In this document: positions 1-10,138 of the stretch, one piece after another
Layout: each line of letters begins with the position of its first letter
How positions within the stretch are numbered: position 1 is the stretch's first letter
Assembly: GCA_001598975.1 (NCBI GenBank)
Contig: BBXU01002712.1
Coordinates: 1-18,503, forward strand
From: Parachlorella kessleri
Lineage: Eukaryota; Chlorophyta; Trebouxiophyceae; Chlorellales; Chlorellaceae
Length of the DNA stretch: 18,503 nucleotides
Direction: 5' to 3'
Notes under the pieces: generated by a model
The model's input: only the letters and a program-made list of their open reading frames with translations
What the model was told of the DNA's origin: nothing
Databases searched by the model: none
Translations under genes and position numbers: made by a program

Positions 1-25
1 GGGGAGTGCTCGGAAGAAGTGCAGG
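1..25 (+). repeat. Truncated copy 1 of kinase exon start
   Basis: The first bases repeat the start of the real kinase exon: GGGGAGTGC then GAAGAAGTGCA matches 241-262 with a few changes. The homology ends after about 25 bases, and the left side is cut by the window edge. This is the oldest-looking of three copies. Confidence 0.6.
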
Positions 26-95
26 AACCCCTTGCACAGGGAACACCTCCCCAACACTGCAGCCCCTCAACTGTGCCGTATTCACTTACCCCCCC

Positions 96-185
96 CCTCC
101 CCCCGCAGGGTCCCCGGGGCGGGCACTCCCGGAAGAAGTGCACGACCTCTGTGGTCGTTGCATAGCCGCCGACCCTTGCACCCTC
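96..185 (+). repeat. Pseudo-exon copy 2 of kinase exon, with acceptor
   Basis: A C-rich tract and CCCCGCAG acceptor (ending 108) are followed by a degenerate copy of the real exon at 234. It still translates to EEVHDLCGRCIAADP, against PEVHDLCERCMASDP in the true exon. From the copied acceptor the frame is off by one, and the copy then reaches TAA at 201-203, so splicing into it would truncate the kinase. No donor consensus was noticed at its end. It is best read as a decayed tandem exon fragment. Confidence 0.75.
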
Positions 186-233
186 CACATTGGAGCCCCC
201 TAATTCTACCCACATTCCTTGCCCCCCCCGCAG

Positions 234-2601
234 GGTCCCCGGGGAGTGCCCGCCCGAAGTGCACGACTTGTGCGAGCGCTGCATGGCCTCCGACCCGCGC
301 GACCGTCCCTCCGCCAAGGACATTGTGCTGGCGCTGGAGCACGCTGTGGGCGACGTGAGCAGGGCCGCCACGCTGGCGGGGCGGCTGTCCAACAACACTG
401 AGGCGCCACCGTCGTCCAACGGCGCCGGCGGCGGCGGCGGGACCGCGGGTGGTGACGGTGGGTCCCCCTCCTGGTTTAAACCTCACCCCTAGTTTCTGTG
501 CGCTGTTGTGGGGTTGGGGCCGGAGGTGCTGGCAGTGGCTGGAGTTGAGGGGGGAGGGTTGATGCCAGCCTCAAAGTGGTAGGGATTAGGGTGACATAGT
601 GGTATGGACTGGTGGTAGCGAGGCATGGCGCAGTCTTGGCTCTGGGGCACGCTGGGGGTCACGCTGTGAGCATAGCGGGAATCCTGGGGAAGGCTCAGTG
701 TTTGCCAGCATGCCGGCGGTGGCATGGGGACGACGGTGGACAGGGAAGGTGGTGGTAGACAAAGGGGGGGAGCTAGGTGCGCTGGGTGCTGCGGAGCGTT
801 GTTTGTGGGGATGGTAGGGTGCAGCAGAGATGGGATTTATAATGGAATGCACGCGACAGAGGGGGTAGATAGCAGTTTAAATGCCAGCTGCGTCAGTCAG
901 CGGAGCAGGGGGTAGGAACACCACAAGCGATGTGGGATTTGTGGGCCTAGCAGAGGGTTACGCAACTGCTGTCCGGCACCCATTGTTTGCGAACAAGGGT
1001 TTGACTGCTCAGCTTTGGTGGATGCGAAGGGGATGCGTGCTTATGACTGCTGGCAGGGAGGGGTGAAGAAAGGGGGAGGAGAGAACAGGAAGGGCATGTG
1101 TGGAGTGTGTGCATCGCCGCGAGGGTGCCTCATGGCAGTGAGTGTCTCGATGCTTGCATGTCCAAAGCAGTACCGTGGCGGTGCAGTAGGGGAGTAAACT
1201 GCTGCGTTTTCACTTATCATAGTTCTTCGTCTTAGAGCCGTGTGAACCCTGCCCATCCCTGCAGGCCTGTCCACCGGCGTGGGGCGCCTCACTACCACCA
1301 TGGAGGAGGCGCCGGCGCCGGCGCCCCCATCTCCCAGTGCCAGCCCTTTCGCCGCGGGCGCGCTGCAGCAGCGGCGCGACAGCCCCACCACCCCCCGTGG
1401 AGCGGCCGAGGGCGCCGGCGCCCTGGGAGCGGGCCACGAGGCCCACCAGGAGGCAACAGTCAGGGGTGGGACGGCGGCCGCGGCCCTAGAGGGGGCCCTG
1501 TCCCCCCCGCGCTCGAGCGACACCTACTCGGGGTACGGCCCCCCGCCTTCGCTGGCGCACCTGCCGGCCGTGGTCACCAGCGGCGGGAGGAGGCCGGCAT
1601 CATCGTCGGGGGTCTCCTCCGCGGCGGCGGCCGCTGCCGCCCCGACACGCGGGGCCGGCGCCGGCGGGGCAGCGGGAGGGTTGGCGTCGGCCAGCGGCAG
1701 CGCTGATGTGGCGCCAGCCGGGCAGCTGCAACAGCATGAGCTGGAGCTGGTACCACCAGTGTCCGGCATGGTGGGTGCGATCTCGGGAGAATGCCCGGCA
1801 GCAGCAGCAGCAGCAAGGCGCGGAGGGGCAGCAGGGCCAGCAGACGGCCGCTCGGTCCCTGCTGCCCTCCCTGCTGAAGGCAGCAGCCATGTTCCCCTGG
1901 AGCCGTGGTCAGGGTTTGGTGCCCCCCCGCAACAGCAGCAGCAGCAACAGCCGAGCTCTTTGTCTCCCCGGCAGCAGTCCTCTGTATCGCTGCAGCACCC
2001 GTCTGTAGACTTGCGGCAGCCGTCCGTCTTCCTGCAGCAGTCGTCGGTGGTCCTGCGGCAGGCTTCGACGGCCTCACGGTTCAGCACCGGGCCCCTCACC
2101 CCCAACTCAAACCGGCCCGCCAGTCCATTTGAGCTGCGGGCACAGGCGGCCACGCAGCGGCCCAGTGGGAGTGTCGGCGGTACTGCCAGAGGTACTACGG
2201 GTACCGCGTTCGGTACTGCTGGCAGTAGTGCCAGCCCCGGGCGGATCAGCAGCCCCTTCGAGGCGCTGGCGCTGCGCGCGCTGGGCTCCGGCGCGCTGGC
2301 GTCCACCAGCAGCGAGCTGTCGCGGGTGGGCAGTACCGTCCCTGGTACTGCACATGGTACTGCAGCAGTACCGCCCAGCAGTACCAGCGGCCACACCAAG
2401 CGGGTGAGCTTTGAGGCCATCCCCTCCTTCCCCCCCTCACGGGAGGGGTCCTCCCTGAAGGAGGGCCTGTCGTCTATCAGCGAGGGCATGCCTGCCTACT
2501 GCGCGCCAGGCACTGGCAGCCTAGCCAACGGCAAGCCAGCTGCAGCCAAGGTCGATAGGAGGTCGGTTGTGGAGGTACCGCCAGAGGTGGAGGGGGCCTG
2601 A
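234..2601 (+). CDS. Protein kinase, C-terminal part (3' partial gene)
   Basis: Two exons, 234-457 and 1265-2601, join in frame (phase 1; donor GTGGGT at 458, acceptor CTGCAG ending 1264) and stop at TGA 2599-2601, giving about 519 residues. The first exon opens in phase 2, so upstream exons lie left of the window. It encodes the end of a Ser/Thr or tyrosine-kinase-like catalytic domain: ECPPEVHDLCERCMASDP followed by DRPSAKDIVLALE. This is kinase subdomains X-XI, with the conserved Arg of subdomain XI in the DRPS motif. The ATP-binding and catalytic loops are not in view, so activity cannot be judged. The tail (about 440 residues) is disordered-looking: Pro/Ala/Gly/Ser-rich, two Gln-rich stretches (near 1798 and 1930), imperfect seven-residue repeats (1975-2079) and Gly-Thr-Ala repeats (2179-2385). 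Tails of this kind are common in algal kinases; no second domain was recognised. The kinase call is firm, the subfamily is not. Confidence 0.8.
458..1264 (+). other. Intron in kinase gene
   Basis: An 807 nt intron, less GC-rich than its flanks. No conserved coding motif or known RNA was recognised in it. Short open frames on both strands look like chance. Confidence 0.6.
1975..2079 (+). repeat. Coding heptad repeat (Q/H-x-S-V-x-L-x)
   Basis: Five consecutive seven-codon units lie in the kinase tail: QSSVSLQ, HPSVDLR, QPSVFLQ, QSSVVLR and a diverged QASTASR. Each is 21 nt. Codon use differs among units, so the expansion is not very recent or is under protein-level constraint. No function is known to me. 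Confidence 0.75.
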
Positions 2602-4179
2602 GCTTGTGGGCTTGTGAGCGTGGTGCTCTTATAGAATGCTGTATGTGGAACCTAACCCTCGGGAGCGGTAATTGGAGGTGCACTTGGTAATACTTGATGG
2701 AGAGATGGGTTGCTGATGTGTCATGTGGGGCAGCTCTGTATGCACCAAGAGTGATTGCCGTCCGTCTCTGAGCACCACCCCACCCACAGGGTTCTTGCCT
2801 GGATTGCAAGCGCTGATAGTCCAAGGGAACTGTCTTTGCTTTGGGTGCCAATACCTTGACAAGACTTGTCTTGATTTTAGCTGCTCATACTGGGGCCTTG
2901 TCTTGCTTTATAATGCCAACACCTGTTGTTCAGGTGTCCTAGCTGTTTTCCCTGCTGCCTACGAGTAGGTGCGTTGATTGGGGGCGTCTTGGCTGGGAGT
3001 GTGTTGACTTCCCATTTTCTACCGGGCTGTCGGTGCACGGGTGCCTTATTTCTTACACTTTTTTCCAGGCGTTCTTCGCGTAATTTTCTCAAGTATGCCG
3101 TGCTGGCGCCTGCTGTGCCCACTGCTGTGCAGCGACTTGTCATGAGAAATCGGCCGTGAGGAGAGTTTGTGGGGTTGTCAGGTCAGGGATTTTCTGGAGC
3201 GTACAGTTTCTGGGGCTATTCGGAGTTGTTTTGTGACGACACCTCGTTGCTGTGCGCCTTGTGGCGTCGCATCTTGGGTTTCTCAGTTCCTGGGGCTTAT
3301 CCCTGTGGGTAGTGACTGTTCGAGGGCTCGTTGTAGCAAACTTTGCCGAGAGTTTGCCAGATCCTGTTGCGCGTTGCGCTTTCCATCAACGGTCGGCTGT
3401 GATCTGTTGCATAACACTGTTGGAGGAGTTCCTGAGGGATGTTGGGTGGCTGTGGTGTTGACGTGCCTTTTATGCCTCGGTCTTGCTATCTTGCTAGGAT
3501 TTGTCAGTGCTAATGTTGTCTCCTCGGGCTTGAGCTCGCCCCCTTGTGAAGAGGCCAGGAGGACTGCCTACCTACAAGGCTAGTGGGGATATGGTGGTAA
3601 GCTCCGCCGCACCACGGCGTCAGCTGCACAAGAAAACAGATCTTAGGTCATAGCATATTTGCATCCAGCCCCCTGTTCAGTCAGTCAAAAAGTGCTCCTG
3701 CCTCGCCTTTGTTCGCATCGCCTGCCACAACAAGAGGCAATACACAGAGCAGAACTGCATACAGCGGGGAGAGGGGAGAGAACTACTGGCTCAGAACTCA
3801 GGCAAGACTCAGGTTCATTCTGCATCCAGCCCTGTCCATTCCGTCCAGTCCAGCCCAGCTCTACTCCCTGTTCGCACTACCTGCCACCCATACTAATACA
3901 GCCCTGTCAGCACAGGTTGTCCTATCTCCTCTCTTTTCGCATCACCTGCCACCCTTAACAAAACCACTCATGAACTCACCTGCTGCTGCAGCCCGGGCAC
4001 TAGTTCATGATTGTCCCCGCAGCCGCTTCATGCCAGCACGCGGTGCGTGGACCTTGGATCATGCCTTGGATTGGATGAGCGGGTTATACGTCCACCAATT
4101 TCCTTAAGAACCTCATGCAGTGCGTCCTAGACAGGCTCTCGCCGGTCTGCCACTGTGCCTGCCTCTACTACAAGCGTCC
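2602..4179 (+). other. Intergenic region between kinase and first mTERF gene
   Basis: No supportable gene. From about 2879 the sequence is homologous to 7013 onward (upstream flank of the second mTERF gene). Relative to that copy there are extra segments at roughly 3170-3450 and 3650-4010. The second extra segment holds three copies of a short TTCGCA..CCTGCCAC motif. No TGTAA poly(A) signal was found soon after the kinase stop. Open frames here (for example 3167-3583) have no recognisable family features. Confidence 0.55.
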
Positions 4180-6576
4180 ATGCTCCTCGCTGCAAGAACT
4201 CCGGCGCACAGCCAGAGTTTTTGGAACCAGTTAGTGCCGATCACAAAAGACTAAACAGAAGGGAGGTTATGATCCCCGACAAGGACCTGTGCCACCTTGC
4301 CAGCCTCGGCAGCAATATAGACGCTGTGTTGGTCGTTGTCGCGCAGGGGCTTCCCTAGTTGTGCAGCGTCACCACTTGAGCGCCAGGTGCAAGCGCGGGG
4401 TAGCAGCAACACCAGCGGCAGTGGGGCAGCCTGGCAGCACCAGGGAAGGGGAGGACGCAGAGCCAGCTGGCAGCAGCGGATCCAGCCCCAGCGGCAGCCT
4501 CAGCAGTGACAGCAGCTGCAGCGGCAGCGGCAGCGGCAGCAGCAGTGATGAGGACGTCATTGCTGCAGTGCTTGCTAGCGCAGGGTTGGACCCAGCCGAG
4601 CTCCAGCGGCAGGCACCCGAAGCCTACAGCCAACTTAGTGTGGCGTTGGCCCAGGTGCTGGCAGAGGTAGTTGTCGACAGGGCTGCCAGCAGCAAGTTCA
4701 CCCGCGTGCCGCCTGCTGAGCTGATGGCTCGCATCTGCTTCCTCGCCTGGGAGGTTGGCCTGACAGTAGCTGACATTAGGGCCGGGCACCGCAAAAGCGG
4801 AAAGTTCCTCTTCTTTACTCTCGATGGTGCACGCCGCTTGCACCGCTGGCTGGAAATGCAACACCTCAGCACAGACCAGCTGCGGCTGGCAAGCCGGAGC
4901 TACAGCACCTTGTGGGCTATCAACGCACTGACATTTCAGCGCAGCAAGAAGCATGTGCAGCAGCAGCTTGCTGTAACACACACCCAGTGGTGCAAGGCCT
5001 TTACGACGCGCCCTGTGGCAGTGCTGGCATCCCCAGAGAGAGTGAGCGGGGTGATTGCCTGGCTTGAGGCCAAGCCCTTGGGGCTCAGCAGGGCGAAGGC
5101 GGCGCAGCTTTGGCTTTGTCAGCCGGTTCTCTTCAGCCTGTCTGCAGAGGTGTTGCAGCACCGTCTGGGGCAGCTGGTCAGCCGGTTCGCTTTGCGTGAG
5201 ATTGACATGCGGCGGGTTGTTTGCAGCAGCCCCACCTTGCTTACTATAGGCGCACACACCTTCGCCAGCAAAATGGATAGCCTCCTTGCCGTAGAGCCCT
5301 GCCTGCGCGCCAGCATTCCCTCGCTGCTGTGCAACGGTGGTTCTGCCCTGGCCCATAGCACAGAGACCATACAGTCCAAGGTCAACTTCCTGCGAAACTA
5401 TGGTGAGCAAGCGCACCGAGGTCTGGTAACTGGGAAAGGGTTACGTGACGCATTAAGCCTCAGCAGACTTGACTAGCATGCTTGCCAAAACGGGTACCTC
5501 TCACAAATGCACGCTGCCACAAAGGATGTAACACCCCCCCCCCCCCCTGCATGGGTTATTATACCTCTGCCTTTGGTGAAACAGATTCATGCCACTGTGA
5601 AAAGAGTTTTTGCGAGTTTTGCTGCCTCGTTGCCATTGTAGGGTTTAACGAGGGGCAGCTAACCTATGCGTTGCGGAGGAACTACATGGCACTCACCAGC
5701 AATATAGAGGACAATTTTAAGCCCACCCTGGCGGCACTCCGGCGCGTGCTGGGCAGCCAAGAGGGTGTTGTGGGGGCAGTGGCCACGGAGCCCAAGCTCC
5801 TGGCTACTGCTTTGGAAACCTTGGAAGGCAATGTGGAGGCCATGCAGGCGCTGGGCTTGTCCCCAGCAGATATACGGGCGTCAGTTGGCAGGCAGCCGCA
5901 ACTTTTTGTCTATAATTACAAAAGTGAAGACTTCCAGGACAAGCTACGCTATTTCGAAGCGGTGCTGGGCAGGAGCCCGTGGCAAATGTTGGTGGTGCAG
6001 CCGGTGCTCCTAAAGAGTGCCCTGTGGCGTGTGGACTACAGGGTAAGTCATCCAGTGGCCTTGCTACCGCCCACCGTGCCGTCATCCTTCGTGCATGTAT
6101 GCCCTGACCACTCACAACATGGGTTGCTGGCAAGAGTGCTTGCATCACAGTATCTGCTGTGGTGTTTTAGTGTCATTTACGTATTTGCTCTGCAAAGGCT
6201 GTGCTGTCTTTATCCTGGATAACATGCTTGCACTGCAAGTAGCGCTGAGTTGCTCATTGTCATGCAGACTTGGTCACAACTTAGGTTGGCGTGGGGTGCA
6301 GGTATCTTTCATGGAGCGAAAAGGCGACACCTACCACAAGGACACCTTAAGCTGGGTAGTGTGGAGCGACGATAAGTTTCTTGTAAGTATGGGTACAGCT
6401 TGGCGGAGTACGTGGGGTGGAGAGAGCAGTGGGTGGGCAGCGAGCGGGCCCGGCTGTATGGGCTGGCCAAGGAGCCCGGGATGGCAAGAGCCCACAGGGC
6501 CCGGGACAAACGGGGCAGAGCCAAGGTTGCTGCTAGACGGGAAGAGGTGCTGGCAGCTGGCGAAGAGCAGGGCTAG
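4180..6576 (+). CDS. mTERF-repeat protein, copy A (two indels; possible pseudogene)
   Basis: Paralogue of the gene at 7799-10138. Exons by homology: 4180-4233 (starts MLLAARTPAHS, transit-peptide-like), 4367-5402, 5642-6042 and 6302 onward. Later junctions match copy B exactly in phase: GTGAGC donor at 5403, TAG acceptor at 5641, GTAAGT donor at 6043, CAG acceptor at 6301. The body has a Ser/Gly-rich acidic stretch, then repeated helical mTERF units such as GLSRAKAAQLWLCQPVLF and GLSPADIRASVGRQPQLF. mTERF proteins bind organellar DNA or RNA in mitochondria or chloroplasts. Two one-base changes matter. An extra base near 4353-4358 breaks the frame used by copy B and forces other splice sites (4234 GTGCCG donor with acceptor 4366 works). 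A missing base near 6383 shifts exon 4; the conserved frame resumes and ends at TAG 6574-6576, whereas the shifted frame ends at 6586 with an unrelated tail. Confidence 0.7.
5403..5641 (+). other. Intron 2 of mTERF copy A, with poly(C)
   Basis: A phase-1 intron at the same position as 9020-9230 in copy B. It contains a run of 15 cytosines (5533-5547), prone to length error in sequencing and to slippage. Little similarity to the partner intron is left. Confidence 0.7.
6383..6388 (+). other. Frameshift site in exon 4 of mTERF copy A
   Basis: Copy B reads TTT TGT GCC AAG TAT GGG; copy A has one base fewer at this point. The loss creates a perfect GTAAGT donor motif. Downstream, the +1 frame still encodes GWREQWVGSERARLYGL and a basic end like copy B, so the deletion is recent or is a sequencing error. 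Confidence 0.75.
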
Positions 6577-7798
6577 GGTCGTCTAATGCCCGAAGAGTGT
6601 CTGCAGCGTGAGCCATGATGTTATGTAGACATATAGGAGTCATTGCAGAATATGCCATGGCTGCGCTTTTTGTTGGCTGCCCCATTTGGATGTACTACGT
6701 ACGATGGGTACATCACATCTAGATGTGGCAAAGGACTGACTCGTTTTATCTGCCATGCTGTGGGTAGCACAACCTGGCTATGACTGAAGTCGGATTGAAA
6801 CCAGAGTCAGGGAACACTCGACCAGTGTCAGTTGGTGGTATGTACATCCCAAACTTTCTTTACCTGCGGGTTCAGGGCCTCGTCACCCTTGCACAGCCCT
6901 GCCTAGATGCGATTGTCCTCAAGCTCGAAAGGTGGTTGTTGGTAGGTGGGTGGGAGGGCGAGAGGGGGGGGGTGTCTTGTACTATGTGTTGATGTTACAG
7001 TGCTGTAAGATCAGCTGTTCATGCTGGAGGCTTGTCTTGCTTTACAGCACTTGTTTCTCAGGTACCTGAGCCTTTTCTCCTGCTTGCTTACTAAGTAGGG
7101 GCGTGAGACTACCTTTTTTGTGAGCAGGCATTTTGGTGCAGGGGTGCAATATACTTCACATTTTTTTAGCGTTTTGCCGTAATTCTTTCCAGTATTTTTT
7201 TTATTACTGTGTGCTGCAGCCCACGTCTAAGCCACGACTTTTGGTGCACAATGAGACTGTGAGGGGAGATGGTGGGTGGGTGGGTTGTGAAGATACGTGT
7301 CTACTAGTGTCTGCTAGCAGCTTTTGAAGCTGTGCAGTTGGCGTGCCTTGTGTCGAGCTTGCTATTTTGTTAGGGTCGATGTTACCAACAGGAACGCACT
7401 GATAAGGGTATCCTCGGTTGTGAAGCTCTTGAGCTCGCCCCCTTGTGAGATGCCAGGCCCATGCCTGCCCACCTACTCTCTAAGGTTTCCATCAGCAGGG
7501 ATCAAGTGGTAAGCTCTGCTGCACCCAGAGTCGGTTGCACGACACAAGGCACTAGCTGCTGCAGAATGAATCGAATGAAGGTGAAACAAACCCAGCATCC
7601 GCAGCATGGCCAGCCTGGCGGTGCATGGGATCTTGGTCCAGCGCATGGTCCAGCGGTCTGCAACGAGTAGGCTGTCTCGCTCTCTCAACTGCAATGCTTA
7701 AATGCCTGTAAGTACCTGGGGCAGTGCGGCACAGGCAGGCTCCCTCGCCTCTAGTGTGGCCACAGTGGCTGCCAGAGCTGCCACTACCATATGTGATC
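6577..7798 (+). other. Spacer between the two mTERF genes
   Basis: Runs from the copy A stop to the copy B start. Only 7013 onward is duplicated (unit B); about 6600-7012 has no counterpart before unit A. A TGTAA motif at 7004-7008 may be the poly(A) signal of copy A. A T-rich tract lies near 7160-7205. No other gene was supported. Confidence 0.5.
7004..7008 (+). terminator. Possible TGTAA polyadenylation signal for mTERF copy A
   Basis: TGTAA is the usual poly(A) signal in volvocine algae. This one lies about 430 nt after the stop, a normal 3' UTR length there. The motif is short and may be chance. Confidence 0.3.
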
Positions 7799-8129
7799 AT
7801 GCTCCTCGCTGCACGAACACCGGCGCACAGCCACCGTTCTTGGAACAGGTTGGTGGAAACGTTCTAAAAGCTACTGTATTGCTTGTCTGCCCTTGCTGTT
7901 ACGTGTATTCCGTCCAAGTAGTTATTAAACCGATTCCTGGCAAGGATCTGTGCCACCCAGCTTCTGGCTCCAAAGGTTGCTGCTATCGAGCTTTTTGCAG
8001 GGGCCTCCCACTCGTGCAGCGTCGCCACTTGAGCGCCAGCTGCAAGCGCTGGGTGGCAGCAGCAGCGGGGCAGCCTGGCAGCAGGGAAGGGGAGGGCGCA
8101 GGGCCAGAAGACAGCAACAGCGCCAGCCT

Positions 8130-8163
<34 letters not shown>

Positions 8164-10138
8164 GATGAGGACGCCGTGGCTGCAGTGCTTGTTGGCGCAG
8201 GGTTGGACCCAGCGGAGCTGCAGCAGGCACCAGATGCCTACAGCGAACTCACTCCAGCATTGGCCCAGGTGCTGGCAGAGGTTCATGTGAACTGGGCTGC
8301 CAGCATGAGAGGCCCTCGTGTGCCTGCTGCTGAGCTGTTGGCCCGCATCTGCTTCCTCGCCTGGGAGGTTGGCCTGACAGCAGTTGACATCAGGGACGGG
8401 CACCGCAGAGACAGGAGGTCCCTCTCTTTTACTCTTGACGGTGCACGCCGCTTGCACAGCTGGCTGCGACTGCAGCAACTCAGCACAGACCAGCTGCGGC
8501 TGGCAAGCCGAACCTACAAGAGCTTGTGGTCTGTGGATATAATGGAACTCCAGAGCGGCAAGGAGCATGTGCAGCAGCAGCTTGCTGTAACAGACAGGCA
8601 GTGGTGTAAGACCTTCACAACAGGTCCTCATTCAGTGCGTGCGGCATCGCCAGATAAACTTGATGGGGTGATTGCCTGGCTTGAGGCACAGCCCTTGGGG
8701 CTCAGCAGGACAGAGGTGGCCAAGCTCTGGCTGTCTCAGCCAGGTCTCTTTGCCGTGTCTGCTGATGTATTGCAGCACCGTCTGGAGCAGCTGGTCAGCC
8801 GCTTCTCGCTGGGTGAAGGTGACATGCGGCGGGTTGTATCCAGCAGCACTGCAGTGCTGGTTCGGCCCTCAGACACCCTCCTCAGCAAGGTGGACCGCCT
8901 CCTTGACGCGGAGCCCTGCCTGCGTGCCAGCATTCCCTGGCTGCTGTGCAATGGTGGCTCTGCTTTGTGTCACAGTAAAGAGACCGTGTTGTCTAAGATC
9001 AATATCCTTCAAGAGTACGGTGAGCCAGTACACTTAGCAGTGAAGGCTGCTTGCTGCTTAGATGCCTCAACAGGTTGTTCGGAAACTTTGGCCTTCCCCG
9101 GTCAGTCGTGCCAATACACAGCAGCTGGCCCTGGAACAACTGCTGTCCTTCTCGCTAACCCTAGACTCTGCCGGTAGGGCGGGCCGCTCTTTCATGTTGC
9201 TTAGGTGCATATAATTGTGTGCTGTTGCAGGGTTTGACGAGGAGCTGCTGTCTAGAGTGTTGCAAAGGAATCCCATGGTGCTCACCAGCAACCTGGAGGA
9301 CAAAGTGAAGCCCACCCTTGCGGCACTCCAGAGCACGCTGGGCACCCAAGAGGGGGTGGCGGCAGCCGTGGTCAGGGCACCCAGCCTCCTGGTTTCTGCG
9401 GTGGAAACCATCGAAGGCAACGTTGGGGTTATGGAATCCCTGGGCTTGTCCTCAGCAGATATCAGGAAGTCAGTGCGCAGGCAGCCGCAGCTTTTCCATT
9501 TGGATTATAGTAGTGAGGCTTTTCAGGCCAAGCTGCGCTACTTTGCCGTGGTGCTGGGCAGGAGCCCGCAACACATTTTGCTGGAGCAGCCTTCAACCTT
9601 GATGCATGCCCTGAAGAAAGTGGACTACAGGGTAAGTCATGCTGTAGCACAGCTATTGCCCATGCCCGCATGATTCTTAGGCATGTGCTCCCTTCATCAG
9701 AGCCACACCCAAGTTGGTGTTTTGGAGTACGGTCTGACAGTGGCATATGTGATGCGGCCAAGGATAACATTCATGCTGCTATGAACCTGGCCCTGGGTTT
9801 TGCTGGTGCAAAATCTTTTGCTCGCGGCTTAGGTTGGCTGCTGGCGTGACATGCAGGTATCCTTCATGGAGCTGAAGGGTGACAAACACCACAAGGACAC
9901 CCTCACCTGGCTAGTTTGGAGCGACAAGAACTTTTGTGCCAAGTATGGGTACAACGCGGCTGAGTACGGGGGGTGGAGGGAGCAGTGGGTGTGTAGCGAG
10001 CGGGCCCGGCAGTATGGGCTGGACAAGGCCGATGAGCCGGCATTTGCAAGGGCCCAGCAGGCCCGGCAAAGGCGACTTAGAGCCAAGGTTGCTGCTAGGA
10101 GGGAAGAGGTGCTGGCAGCCGATGAGGAGCAGGGCTGA
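7799..10138 (+). CDS. mTERF-repeat protein, copy B (intact)
   Basis: Exons 7799-7848, 8001-9019, 9231-9631 and 9857-10138 join to 583 codons plus stop. Splice sites: GTTGGT/GCAG (phase 2), GTGAGC/GCAG (phase 1), GTAAGT/GCAG (phase 0). Residues 1-17 (MLLAARTPAHSHRSWNR) are basic and hydroxylated like an organelle transit peptide. Ser61-70 is a pure AGC run before an acidic DED. The helical body carries mTERF-type units with the G-L/F-S...P.L signature: GLSRTEVAKLWLSQPGLF near 250, GFDEELLSRVLQRNP at 357, GLSSADIRKSVRRQPQLF at 428. Exon 4 adds a conserved Trp-rich segment and a basic helix (RQRRLRAKVAARREE). mTERF proteins act in organellar transcription, termination or RNA processing by binding nucleic acid; the target here is unknown. 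Alternative start: ATG 7702 gives an unspliced N-terminus, but the paralogue does not keep that frame, whereas its MLLAAR start is kept with synonymous changes. Confidence 0.75.
8131..8160 (+). repeat. AGC x10 coding trinucleotide repeat (poly-Ser)
   Basis: Ten pure AGC codons encode Ser61-70 of mTERF copy B. The matching region of copy A (about 4490-4550) is interrupted by Gly, Asp and Cys codons, so the tract expanded or was purified after duplication. Confidence 0.9.

Larger units (their letters stand above)
2879..6595 (+). repeat. Tandem segmental duplication, unit A
   Basis: This block is homologous to 7013-10156. Matching landmarks are: AGCTG(C/T)TCAT at 2879 and 7013; GAGCTCGCCCCCTTGTGA near 3532 and 7432; the first coding exon at 4180 and 7799; all later exons; and the CGTCT..TGC.CGAAG just after the stop codons (about 6580 and 10141). 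Unit A is longer because of extra material upstream of the gene. Confidence 0.8.

Noticed and set aside
1524..2489. Long open frame on the minus strand (321 codons)
   Set aside because: It is the shadow of the GC-rich kinase tail exon. Its Cys, Ala and Ser runs are complements of the CAG/GCG-rich sense codons, and the sense strand has the kinase connection.
2648..2662. CCTAACCCT telomere-like bases, also near 12830
   Set aside because: Single units, not arrays, and not the volvocine telomere repeat type.
3315..3335. GTTCGA box suggestive of a tRNA T-arm
   Set aside because: No matching acceptor stem, D-arm or anticodon arm was found around it.
3167..3583. Open frame with hydrophobic, Cys-rich protein
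   Set aside because: AT-richer intergenic composition, unconserved in the duplicated unit B, no motif or splice context.
4355..5416. Minus-strand open frame of 353 codons over mTERF copy A (and its like at 7864-8631)
   Set aside because: Antisense shadow of conserved mTERF exon 2. No family features, and its conservation follows from the sense protein.
7702..7798. Alternative upstream start ATG for mTERF copy B
   Set aside because: The frame is open, but the paralogue lacks the ATG and breaks this frame, while the shorter spliced start is conserved in both copies. It is kept only as an alternative.
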